Shown: positions 49,636 through 56,585 of the stretch, in pieces
How the letters are laid out: every line of letters begins with the position of its first letter
How positions within the stretch are numbered: position 1 is the first letter of the stretch
Assembly: GCF_006386545.1 (NCBI RefSeq)
Contig: NZ_SWAR01000030.1
Coordinates: 1-64,000 of the forward strand
Direction: 5' to 3'
Length of the DNA stretch: 64,000 nt
Source: Methylibium rhizosphaerae
GTDB taxonomy: Bacteria > Pseudomonadota > Gammaproteobacteria > Burkholderiales > Burkholderiaceae_C
The notes under the pieces: generated by a model
The model's database searches: none
What the model was told of the DNA's origin: nothing
The model's input: only the letters and a program-made list of their open reading frames with translations
Translations under genes and position numbers: made by a program

Positions 49636-50739
49636 TCAGCCCGGATGCGCCGCCACCTGCCACCGTGCGGCCCTTTCGTGGTCGTGCTCCAGCCGCGCCA
49701 GCAGCGCCTCGCGCGTCGGTGCGCCGCCGGGCCGCTCCAGCGCGCCGCCGGCGCGCAGCGTGTCGTAGTTGCGGTGCGCCTGGTCGATCAGCCACTGGGC
49801 GCGCCGCAGCGTCATCGGCGTGCAGGTCTGGCCGCGCAGGTCGTCGTCGAGATCGGCGTCGTGCGAACGCCAGCCTTCGCGCAGGTACAGCGCCGCCAGA
49901 TCGCCGCGCAACGCGTCGCGCCACTGCGAGGTGACCGAGTCGTACTGCGCCAGCACGGCGGCACCGGCGCCGCGCTGTGCCAGCGCGGTACGCAGGCGCA
50001 GGTAGCAGGCCAGCGCGACCTCCTTCTCGAGCCGGAAGGCGGCCAGTGCGACCGCATCGCCGCGCTGCGACTCCTGCTCGAGCAGGTGGCCGAAGAAGCA
50101 GCGGGTCTCGAAGCGTTCGGCGAGGTGGAACTGCGGCGCGCTGGTGCCGTCGCCGGCCGTGTTCAGGTGGCGAAGCGGATCGAACGGGTACATGTAGCCG
50201 AAGTCGAAGAGCCACAACTGGCGGCCGTCGTCGAGCAGGTTGCCGGGGCTGAAGTCCCACTCGAACAGGCCCGCCAGCAGCAATGCCGCCCCGGTGTCGA
50301 ACAGCTGCGCGATGGAGCGCTCGCTCCAGGCCGCAACCCGCTCGCCGCCTTCGATCCATGGCGACACCAGCACGCCCTCGTGCAGGCTGGCATGGAGGGT
50401 GGGCGTGACGCCTGCGATGCCCTGGCCGCGCTCGGCCAGCTCGTGCAATTCGCGACGGCGCAGCAGCTCGTTCAGGAAGGAGCGCTGGCCGTCGCGGTTG
50501 CGCACCAGGCATTCGCTGCGCGCCACCTTGAGCGCGACGGCCGACCCGTCGCCGCGCACCACCCGGCGCACCCGGGCGGTGAGTCCGCCGTCAATCCAGT
50601 CCGGGTGGTCCGCGTCGGCCGCCGCGGCGGCCAGGTCACCCGGCAGGGCGGTCCAGCCTGCGGTGCCGAATTGCAGCGGCGTGCCGGCGGCGAGCAGGGC
50701 GCTTTGGGCGGCGTGGCGCAGATCGTCCAGGGTCGTCAT
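49636..50739 (-). CDS. Kinase-fold phosphotransferase-like protein
   Basis: A 367-residue protein with no named family I can give. The core shows a kinase-like active site: EWDFSPGNLL (catalytic Asp and Asn), then LWLFDFGYMYPFDP with DFG as metal ligand. A Lys in AVALKVARSEC could bind ATP. This matches the layout of aminoglycoside/choline-type kinases, but the usual HGDLHPGN is changed. It lies between the transporter operon and a divergent LuxR-type regulator. The substrate cannot be inferred; it may modify a small molecule. Confidence 0.7.
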   Translation of the reverse strand: MTTLDDLRHAAQSALLAAGTPLQFGTAGWTALPGDLAAAAADADHPDWIDGGLTARVRRVVRGDGSAVALKVARSECLVRNRDGQRSFLNELLRRRELHELAERGQGIAGVTPTLHASLHEGVLVSPWIEGGERVAAWSERSIAQLFDTGAALLLAGLFEWDFSPGNLLDDGRQLWLFDFGYMYPFDPLRHLNTAGDGTSAPQFHLAERFETRCFFGHLLEQESQRGDAVALAAFRLEKEVALACYLRLRTALAQRGAGAAVLAQYDSVTSQWRDALRGDLAALYLREGWRSHDADLDDDLRGQTCTPMTLRRAQWLIDQAHRNYDTLRAGGALERPGGAPTREALLARLEHDHERAARWQVAAHPG

Positions 50740-50906
50740 GGCGGGGTCGTCGTCCTCGAAACGGTGGGCCGCCATTGTTCGGGGCACCGGGTCGTTCGCG
50801 CGTCCACCGCCCCGGTGGAATTCCCACGGTGGAGCCACGGCAACGCGGCCCGCGCGCATGCACGGCAGCACAATCGGCGCCGCCGTCCTGACGTCTGCTG
50901 CCCCCG

Positions 50907-52481
50907 ATGAGTCTTGTCCACGAGCCGAAGCCCTCCGAAGAAGCCGGCGCCCGCCTGCGCCGCGAGGGCTGGGCCAGGCTGTACGCCGGCAGCGACCTCG
51001 CAAGCCTCCAGGCGCTGCTGCAGCAGGCCGCCACCCAGGCGCCGGCCGATGCGGCCGTGCTCCATGCCGCCTGGCAGACCGAGGTGATGCGCCAGCCCCA
51101 TGAGGCGCTGCGCGGGCTGCGCGAAGCCGGCTGGCTCGATGCAACGGCCGGCCTGCCGCGGCGTGCGCGCGCCGGCCTGGCGCTGGTGCGCGCCCGTGCG
51201 GCCCAGATGTTCGACGCCGCCGGCGAGGCGCAGGCCCACGCGCGCGAGGCGCTGGCCGAAGTCGAGGACGACCTGCAGCCGCTGGCGGTGGCCGCGCGGT
51301 TCGTGCTGGGCCTGGCACAGCTCGATGCAGGCTGGCCGCAGGCGGCGCTGGAGTCGCTGCAGCATGCGCTGCGAGCATCCCGGCGCGACCAGCTGGGCTA
51401 CCTGGAGGCGCTGTGTGCCCATGCCATGGGCCGTGCGCTCGACGACCTCGGCCGCGCCGACGAAGGGGTGCGCCTGCTCGACTCGCTTGCGCCGCTCGAT
51501 GCCGCCGCGCCCGCGCCGCTGGGCTGGGTGGCGCGTTCGCTGCGGCGCCAGGCTCGCGGGCGCCGCCTGCGCTCACTCCAGGCGGTGGAGCTGCCGGTGG
51601 TGCAGCAGCCGGCCGACTACTGGTCGTTTCCCGACGAGGTGCAGGCGGTGATGTCTGCCTTGCTGCAAGGCGAGGCGGCCCTCGCCCAGCCCGCACTCAC
51701 GGCGCTGGAGACGCGCGCGGCGCTCGACTTCCACTGCGCGCGCTGGCGTGCTGACCTGTGCCATGTGCAGGTGTGGGCCGCCTGGGCGCGCGGCGACGAG
51801 ACGGTGCTCGCGCGATGGGCCGCGCATGCCCCTGCGATCGATGCACAGACCACGCTCGCGGCACTGCGCGAGGCGGTCTGCGCCTGCGCCGCCGGCGCGC
51901 TGCTGGGCCGCCTCGACGCAGCGGCCGCCCGAAGCCTCGCCGCCGAACTCGAGCGCCGGCAGCTGGCGGCGCTGGGCAGCACGCTCGCGCTCGTGGCCTG
52001 TCTCGCGCAGCCTGACCCCGGCAGCGAGCAGCTCGCGCAGTGGTGGCGCAGCGGCCGGACGCAGCAGCCGCTCGACCTGCTGTGGCTCGCGCCGCTGTCC
52101 GCGCCGCGCCTGCAGGCCTTCCTGCGCGACCGCGCCAGCGTCGGGCTGGCCGAGGCCCGGCGCTGCTGCGAGCGCGTGCTGCAGTACTTGGCGCCCACTG
52201 CCCTGCCGGTCCAGGCTGACGGCGCGGGGCCGCTGCCGGAGGGCCTCACCCGCCAGGAGTGGCGGGTGCTGTGCGGCATTGCCAACGGCTTCAGCAACGA
52301 GCAGATCGCAGCCCGGCTGCACGTCTCGCTGTCCACCGTGAAGACCCATGTCAACCGCCTGTACGGCAAGCTCGGCCTGGGCAGCCGCGCCGAGGCGGTG
52401 ACCCGCGGGCGGACGCTCGCGGCCTCGCTGACGGCCGACTCCGGCCCCGGCCGGTTTGCAATTTCGCACGACCGTGCGTAA
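50907..52481 (+). CDS. Large LuxR-type regulator with a helical-repeat sensor region
   Basis: A 524-residue regulator. Residues 1-430 are almost wholly Ala/Leu/Arg-rich helices resembling TPR or MalT-like repeats. The last 60-70 residues carry a GerE/LuxR HTH (LTRQEWRVLCGIANGFSNEQIAARLHVSLSTVKTHVNRLYGKL, shown from two parts). There is no obvious ATPase P-loop, which separates it from the LAL family. Its final codons overlap the first palindrome upstream of the TetR gene, so its 3' end and that operator are intertwined. Confidence 0.82.
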   Translation: MSLVHEPKPSEEAGARLRREGWARLYAGSDLASLQALLQQAATQAPADAAVLHAAWQTEVMRQPHEALRGLREAGWLDATAGLPRRARAGLALVRARAAQMFDAAGEAQAHAREALAEVEDDLQPLAVAARFVLGLAQLDAGWPQAALESLQHALRASRRDQLGYLEALCAHAMGRALDDLGRADEGVRLLDSLAPLDAAAPAPLGWVARSLRRQARGRRLRSLQAVELPVVQQPADYWSFPDEVQAVMSALLQGEAALAQPALTALETRAALDFHCARWRADLCHVQVWAAWARGDETVLARWAAHAPAIDAQTTLAALREAVCACAAGALLGRLDAAAARSLAAELERRQLAALGSTLALVACLAQPDPGSEQLAQWWRSGRTQQPLDLLWLAPLSAPRLQAFLRDRASVGLAEARRCCERVLQYLAPTALPVQADGAGPLPEGLTRQEWRVLCGIANGFSNEQIAARLHVSLSTVKTHVNRLYGKLGLGSRAEAVTRGRTLAASLTADSGPGRFAISHDRA

Positions 52482-52482
52482 A
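52461..52482. promoter_or_regulatory. TetR-type operator, site 1
   Basis: ATTTCGCACG-AC-CGTGCGTAAA: an inverted repeat with a perfect 6-base core arm (CGCACG/CGTGCG). It ends 11 bases before the TetR ATG at 52494 and also contains the stop codon of the upstream LuxR gene. It matches site 2 at 53168-53189. Confidence 0.7.
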
Positions 52483-52493
52483 CTCCAGCCACC

Positions 52494-53126
52494 ATGGAGA
52501 CCAAAACCGAACGCAGCGGGCTGACGCTGGCGGCCATCCTCGACACGGCCTTGCTGATGGCCGCGCAGGACGGCCTGGACAGCCTGACGATCGGCGAGGT
52601 CGCCAAGCGCCTGGGGCTGTCGAAGAGCGGGGTGTTTTCGCGGGTCGGCTCCCGAGAGGCGCTGCAGAAGGCGGTGGTCGAGGAATACGACCGCCGCTTC
52701 ATGCAGGAAGTGTTCGTGCCGGCGATGCGTGAGCCGCGCGGGCTGCCGCGCCTGAACGCGATCATCCGGCTGTGGCTGGCGCGGGCGCGCGACTTCGAGA
52801 TCCGCCACGGCTGCATCTACTGCGCGGGCGCCTTCGAGTTCGACGACCGCGACGGCCCGATCCGCGACCTTCTGATCGACGGCGCGCTGCGCTGGCGCGC
52901 CGCCCTCAAGCGCACCATCATCCAGGCGCTCGACGAAGGCCACCTGAAACCCGACACCCATCCCGACCAGCTGGTGTTCGAGCTGGACGGCCTGTTCGTC
53001 GCGCTGATGCGCGAAGCGCGCTTCCTGCGCGACCCCAAGGCGGCCGACCGGGCCTGGATCACCTATGAACGGCTGATCCGCACCCTGCAGGCCGACCCGC
53101 CCGCCCAACCAACCGCCCAGAGCTGA
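52494..53126 (+). CDS. TetR-family transcriptional regulator
   Basis: A 210-residue TetR-type repressor. The N-terminal HTH is in LTIGEVAKRLGLSKSGVFSRVGSREAL. The ligand domain has a C-terminal TetR_C-type pattern (CIYCAGAFEFDDRDGPIRDL) that resembles AefR/YcdC-like branches. It has its own operator-like palindrome at the promoter and a second, better copy between it and the next genes, so it probably represses itself and them. Confidence 0.88.
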   Translation: METKTERSGLTLAAILDTALLMAAQDGLDSLTIGEVAKRLGLSKSGVFSRVGSREALQKAVVEEYDRRFMQEVFVPAMREPRGLPRLNAIIRLWLARARDFEIRHGCIYCAGAFEFDDRDGPIRDLLIDGALRWRAALKRTIIQALDEGHLKPDTHPDQLVFELDGLFVALMREARFLRDPKAADRAWITYERLIRTLQADPPAQPTAQS

Positions 53127-53167
53127 GGCCCGCCATGTGGACCCTTGCCGCCGTCTTGCTTTTCCTA

Positions 53168-53189
53168 ATTTCGCACGGTCGTGCGAAAT
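53168..53189. promoter_or_regulatory. TetR-type operator, site 2 (perfect 22-base palindrome)
   Basis: ATTTCGCACG-GT-CGTGCGAAAT: ten-base perfect arms around a 2-base centre, in the gap after the TetR gene and before the small membrane peptide gene. It repeats site 1. Confidence 0.8.
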
Positions 53190-53228
53190 CATCGCAGCCC
53201 CCTCGATCCTGAAAGAAGGAGAACCGCC

Positions 53229-53345
53229 ATGCTGATCGTTCTCGTGAGTTCTGCCGTGCTGTGGGCCGGCACCCTGGCTGCCCGCGCCGCCTGGCGCCTG
53301 CTGCGCGCCGTACCCAAGCGCAACGCCGATTTCGGGTGGCTGTAG
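53229..53345 (+). CDS. 38-residue membrane peptide
   Basis: The peptide begins MLIVLVSSAVLWAGTLAAR and continues AAWRLLRAVPKRNADFGWL. One hydrophobic helix (residues 2-18) is followed by a basic, amphipathic tail. The ribosome site AAGAAGGAGAA is excellent. It lies directly downstream of operator 2 and upstream of the hydrolase gene, so it is likely co-transcribed. Its small size and lack of homology evidence keep confidence moderate; it may be a small membrane regulator of the hydrolase (inference). Confidence 0.55.
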   Translation: MLIVLVSSAVLWAGTLAARAAWRLLRAVPKRNADFGWL

Positions 53346-53348
53346 AGC

Positions 53349-53384
53349 TCCCCCGTAGCGCCTTCGGCGATATACCTCAGGAGG
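53349..53384 (+). repeat. Intergenic repeat element, partial copy 3
   Basis: CTCCCCCGTAGCGCCTTCGG matches copy 2 at 46702-46750, then diverges into TATACCTCAGGAGG. The last six bases, AGGAGG (53379-53384), are the ribosome site of the hydrolase gene, so the decayed repeat supplies a translation signal. Confidence 0.55.
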
Positions 53385-53388
53385 TCCG

Positions 53389-54267
53389 ATGACGTCTGCT
53401 TCCAACCCGGCCACCAACTTCTATGCGGCCAGCCGCACAGCCAGCCTGCTCGGCGCGGGCCTGCGAGCCGCCCATGCGCTCCAGCCGACGCTGGGCACCC
53501 GGCTGGCGACCCGGCTGTTCTTCACCGTGCTGCCCAGCAAGCTGAGCACGCGCAGCCGGCAGGCACCGCAGCATTGGCGAGCCGAACGGTGGCCGTTCGA
53601 GCAGGCCTCGCTCACCGTCTACCGCCGCGCCGATGCCGACGTGTCGCGCCCGCTCGTGCTGCTGGTGCACGGCTGGGGCGGCCATGCCGGCCAGATGCTG
53701 CCGCTGGCCGAGGCGCTGCATGCCGCCGGGCTGCAGCCGGTGCTGCTCGAATTCCCCGGCCACGGCGCCAGCGACGGCTGGAGCAGCACCCTGCCGCAGT
53801 TCCTGCGGGCGCTGGAATACGTGGCCATCCGCCTGGGCGACCTGCATGCGGTGGTGGCGCATTCGCTCGGCGCCCTGGCGGCCGCCGCCGCGGTCGGGCG
53901 CGGGCTCGCCGCACAGCGCCTCGTGCTGCTGGCCCCGTCGCCTTCGCCGCTGCAGGTGACCAGCTGGTTCGCCGGCAGCTTCGGCCTCAACGCCGCCGCG
54001 CTCGCGCGGTTCCGCCGCCACATCGAAGCGCGTGAAGGCCTGCCGCTGTCGATCTTCGAGCCGGAACGCCTGGGCCCGCGGCTGGGCGTGCCCAGCCTGC
54101 TGGTGCACGACATGGGCGACCGCACCGCGCCGTTCGCCACCAGCCAGAAGCTGCTGACCTTGGCGCCCAGGGCCCAGCTGACGGCGGTCGAGGGTCTCGG
54201 GCACCGCCGCCTCCTGACCGATGCCGCCGTCATGGCCCGGGTGACCGACTGGTGCCGGCCCGGCTGA
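53389..54267 (+). CDS. Alpha/beta-fold hydrolase
   Basis: A 292-residue alpha/beta hydrolase. The oxyanion HGWGG (94-98) precedes the nucleophile elbow AHSLG with Ser159, and the acid Asp244 (HDMGD) and His272 (GLGHRR) complete the triad. The N-terminal 70 residues are an extension with a Ser/Ala/Leu-rich helix. The substrate is unknown; the context with a TetR repressor and a small membrane peptide suggests a stress- or ligand-induced esterase. The ATG at 53389 is only 4 bases after AGGAGG, which is rather close. Confidence 0.88.
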   Translation: MTSASNPATNFYAASRTASLLGAGLRAAHALQPTLGTRLATRLFFTVLPSKLSTRSRQAPQHWRAERWPFEQASLTVYRRADADVSRPLVLLVHGWGGHAGQMLPLAEALHAAGLQPVLLEFPGHGASDGWSSTLPQFLRALEYVAIRLGDLHAVVAHSLGALAAAAAVGRGLAAQRLVLLAPSPSPLQVTSWFAGSFGLNAAALARFRRHIEAREGLPLSIFEPERLGPRLGVPSLLVHDMGDRTAPFATSQKLLTLAPRAQLTAVEGLGHRRLLTDAAVMARVTDWCRPG

Positions 54268-54484
54268 GCCACCGCCCGGGCCCGTTTGCCGCGCTGCGAA
54301 GTGACGATTTACGTCAGCGCCGTAACCGCGCACTTACGCTCCGGACGTGAATTGGCGTTGTGCCGCACGCGACCTGTCGTTTGGAAGCGTCGCAACCGGC
54401 AAAACCGCCGGTGGATACCGGTAAAGCGGGCTGGCATGGAAAGCGCATGGCGAATGCCAACCGAGTTCCAGCCGCCACCCGCCC
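54268..54484 (+). other. Non-coding stretch with repeated TTACG motifs
   Basis: No convincing gene in this stretch. Three TTACG half-sites alternate in orientation: TTACG (54309-54313), CGTAA (54321-54325) and TTACG (54334-54338), with 7- and 8-base spacers. These could be regulator-binding sites for the following small genes. Locally lower GC, as in a promoter zone. Confidence 0.35.
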
Positions 54485-54760
54485 ATGCCCACCCCGCCGA
54501 AACCCGCTCGCCTTCGCCCCGCAGCCCCGAGCTGCCGTGGCGGCGCTTCGTCCCTGCTGCGGCTCACGCCGCACGGTGCGCAAGGCGTCCCGAGCCTGGC
54601 GCGCGGTGGTGAGCGCGGCGACCGCTCGACCAAGGGTGCGGCTCGCCAGGGCCTGGGTGCCTGGCTGGCGCGCGCGGCCGACCACCTGATGCCGCGCGGC
54701 ACCGCGGCGATGCCGGTGTTCGGCCTGTCCGAATTCGCAGCCAGCCGGCTGCAGGCCTGA
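54485..54760 (+). CDS. Possible small hypothetical protein
   Basis: 91 codons, MPTPPKPARLRPAAPSCRGG to the end SEFAASRLQA. The C-terminal half has host-like codon use (WLARAADHLMPRGTAAMPVFG), but there is no ribosome site and no known domain. Competing frames exist on both strands, so this is a low-confidence gene. Confidence 0.35.
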   Translation: MPTPPKPARLRPAAPSCRGGASSLLRLTPHGAQGVPSLARGGERGDRSTKGAARQGLGAWLARAADHLMPRGTAAMPVFGLSEFAASRLQA

Positions 54761-54793
54761 TCAACGAGATGACAAGGGGGGAGGGGCTCCACC

Positions 54794-54994
54794 ATGTCTG
54801 ATACCAAACACACCGATTCACAACTGGCGGCACTGAGCGTAGAAGATCAGGCTGCGCGGCCGCCGGTGCTTCGGGTTGCGCTCCCCTCCGGGGCGGCGCC
54901 ACGTCAATTCAAGGTGCTGCAATCGCGCGGCGCGCCGGGCCAGAGGGCCCTGCCGCTGGGCGGCGGCATCGGCAAAGGTTTGCGGACCGGTTGA
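54794..54994 (+). CDS. Possible small hypothetical protein with downstream terminator
   Basis: 66 codons, MSDTKHTDSQLAALSVEDQA, ending GGGIGKGLRTG. A purine-rich ribosome-like site (GGGGGGAGGGG) precedes the ATG, and the stop is 7 bases before a strong terminator-like hairpin at 55002. These signals support expression, but the sequence has no known domain and mixed codon use. Confidence 0.35.
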   Translation: MSDTKHTDSQLAALSVEDQAARPPVLRVALPSGAAPRQFKVLQSRGAPGQRALPLGGGIGKGLRTG

Positions 54995-55001
54995 CGTCCA
55001 G

Positions 55002-55070
55002 GGGGAGCGGGCGCGTCGGGGTAGGAGAGAGCGAGCCCTCGACATCCCGTCCCGCTCCCCTTCTTTTTTT
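55002..55070 (+). terminator. Terminator-like structure upstream of the uracil permease gene
   Basis: GGGGAGCGGG (55002-55011) and CCCGCTCCCC (55051-55060) form a perfect 10-base stem with a 39-base loop, followed by TTCTTTTTTT. A second hairpin CACCGGG/CCCGGTG (55102-55120) follows. These may end an upstream transcript or act as a leader attenuator for the permease gene. Confidence 0.55.
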
Positions 55071-55197
55071 GCTCCACCCATCTTCTTCTCTCCCTTGTCG
55101 ACACCGGGCCTGCCCCGGTGACGTCGTTTGTGGGCCTCCCTACACTGGCGGCCGCCGCGCCACGAGCGCAGCGCGCAGACAAAACGAAGGAGAAACC

Positions 55198-56538
55198 ATG
55201 AGCCTGTTCCCGCAATGGCGCGAAAAGACCGAGGGAGTCGTCGCGCCCGATGAACGCCTGCCATGGCCGCAGACCGCGGCCATGGGCGTGCAGCACGTGA
55301 TCGCGATGTTCGGCGCCACGGTGCTGGCGCCGATCCTGATGGGCTTCGACCCGAACGTGGCGATCCTGATGTCGGGCATCGGCACGCTGATCTTCTTCTT
55401 CATCGTCGGCGGCCAGGTGCCCAGCTACCTGGGCTCGAGCTTCGCCTTCATCGGCGTGGTGATCGCGGCCACCGGCTATGCCGGCCAGGGCGGCCCCAAC
55501 GCCAACATCGGCGTGGCGCTGGGCGGCATCATCGCCTGCGGCGTGGTCTACACGGTGATCGGCCTGGTGGTGTGGTTCACCAACGAGCGGCACCGCAAGT
55601 CGGCCCCCATCCAGGGCATGGAGGTCGAGGAGGTCGAAACAGGCGCCGCGGTGCACTGGATCGAACGGCTGATGCCGCCGGTGGTGACCGGCGCGGTGGT
55701 GGCCGTCATCGGCCTCAACCTGGCGGGCGTGCCGATCAAGAACATGGCGCCCACGCCGTTCGACGCCTGGATGCAGGCCATCACCTTCGTGAGCGTCGGC
55801 GCGGTGGCGGTGTTCACCCGCGGCATGGTGCAGCGGCTGCTCATCCTGGTGGGCCTCATCATCGCCAGCGTCATCTATGCGGTGCTGACCAACGGCCTCG
55901 GGCTCGGCAAGCCGCTCGACTTCACCGCGCTGGCCAATGCGCCCTGGTTCGGGCTGCCGCGCTTCGCGGCGCCCGTGTTCGACGCGAAGGCGATGCTGCT
56001 GATCGCGCCGGTGGCGGTGATCCTGGTCGCCGAGAACCTGGGGCACATCAAGGCCGTGAGCGCCATGACCGGCCGCGACCTCAACCCCTACATGGGCCGA
56101 GCCTTCATCGGAGACGGCATCGCCACCATGGTGTCGGGCGCCTCGGGCGGCACCGGCGTCACCACCTATGCCGAAAACATCGGCGTGATGGCTGCCACCA
56201 AGATCTACTCGACCGCCATGTTCGTGGTGGCGGCGCTCATCGCCGTCGTGCTCGGCTTCTCGCCCAAGTTCGGCGCGCTCATCCAGACCGTGCCGCTGGC
56301 GGTGATGGGCGGCGTGTCGATCGTGGTGTTCGGCCTCATCGCGGTGGCCGGCGCGAAGATCTGGGTCGACAACCGGGTCGACTTCTCGGACAACACCAAC
56401 CTCATCGTCGCGGCGGTCACGCTGATCCTGGGCACCGGCGACTACACGCTGAGGCTCGGCGATTTCGCGCTCGGCGGCATCGGCACCGCCACCTTCGGCG
56501 CCATCCTGCTGCATGCCTTGCTGAAGCGGCGCACCTAA
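55198..56538 (+). CDS. uraA: Uracil/xanthine permease (UraA/NCS2 family)
   Basis: A 446-residue NCS2-family nucleobase transporter with 14 hydrophobic segments. The N-terminal GVQHVIAMFGATVLAPILMG and the central conserved NLGHIKAVSAMTGRDLNPYMGRA match uracil permeases. It imports uracil or a related base with protons. A good ribosome site (AAGGAGAAACC) precedes the ATG. Its leader contains two hairpins. Independent of the neighbouring GGDEF genes, 47 bases downstream on the same strand. Confidence 0.92.
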   Translation: MSLFPQWREKTEGVVAPDERLPWPQTAAMGVQHVIAMFGATVLAPILMGFDPNVAILMSGIGTLIFFFIVGGQVPSYLGSSFAFIGVVIAATGYAGQGGPNANIGVALGGIIACGVVYTVIGLVVWFTNERHRKSAPIQGMEVEEVETGAAVHWIERLMPPVVTGAVVAVIGLNLAGVPIKNMAPTPFDAWMQAITFVSVGAVAVFTRGMVQRLLILVGLIIASVIYAVLTNGLGLGKPLDFTALANAPWFGLPRFAAPVFDAKAMLLIAPVAVILVAENLGHIKAVSAMTGRDLNPYMGRAFIGDGIATMVSGASGGTGVTTYAENIGVMAATKIYSTAMFVVAALIAVVLGFSPKFGALIQTVPLAVMGGVSIVVFGLIAVAGAKIWVDNRVDFSDNTNLIVAAVTLILGTGDYTLRLGDFALGGIGTATFGAILLHALLKRRT

Positions 56539-56585
56539 GTCAGCCTGCGCTCAAGTCGGCCGGTCATCCGGCCGAAACCACCGTG

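Noticed and set aside
50740-51696. Extension of the kinase-fold gene to 51696
   Set aside because: The added residues are Arg/Pro/Ala-rich and lie opposite the LuxR-type regulator gene.
54314-54685. Minus-strand 123-codon ORF in the unassigned region
   Set aside because: Arg/Ala-rich, no ribosome site, and overlapped by the slightly more plausible plus-strand ORF.
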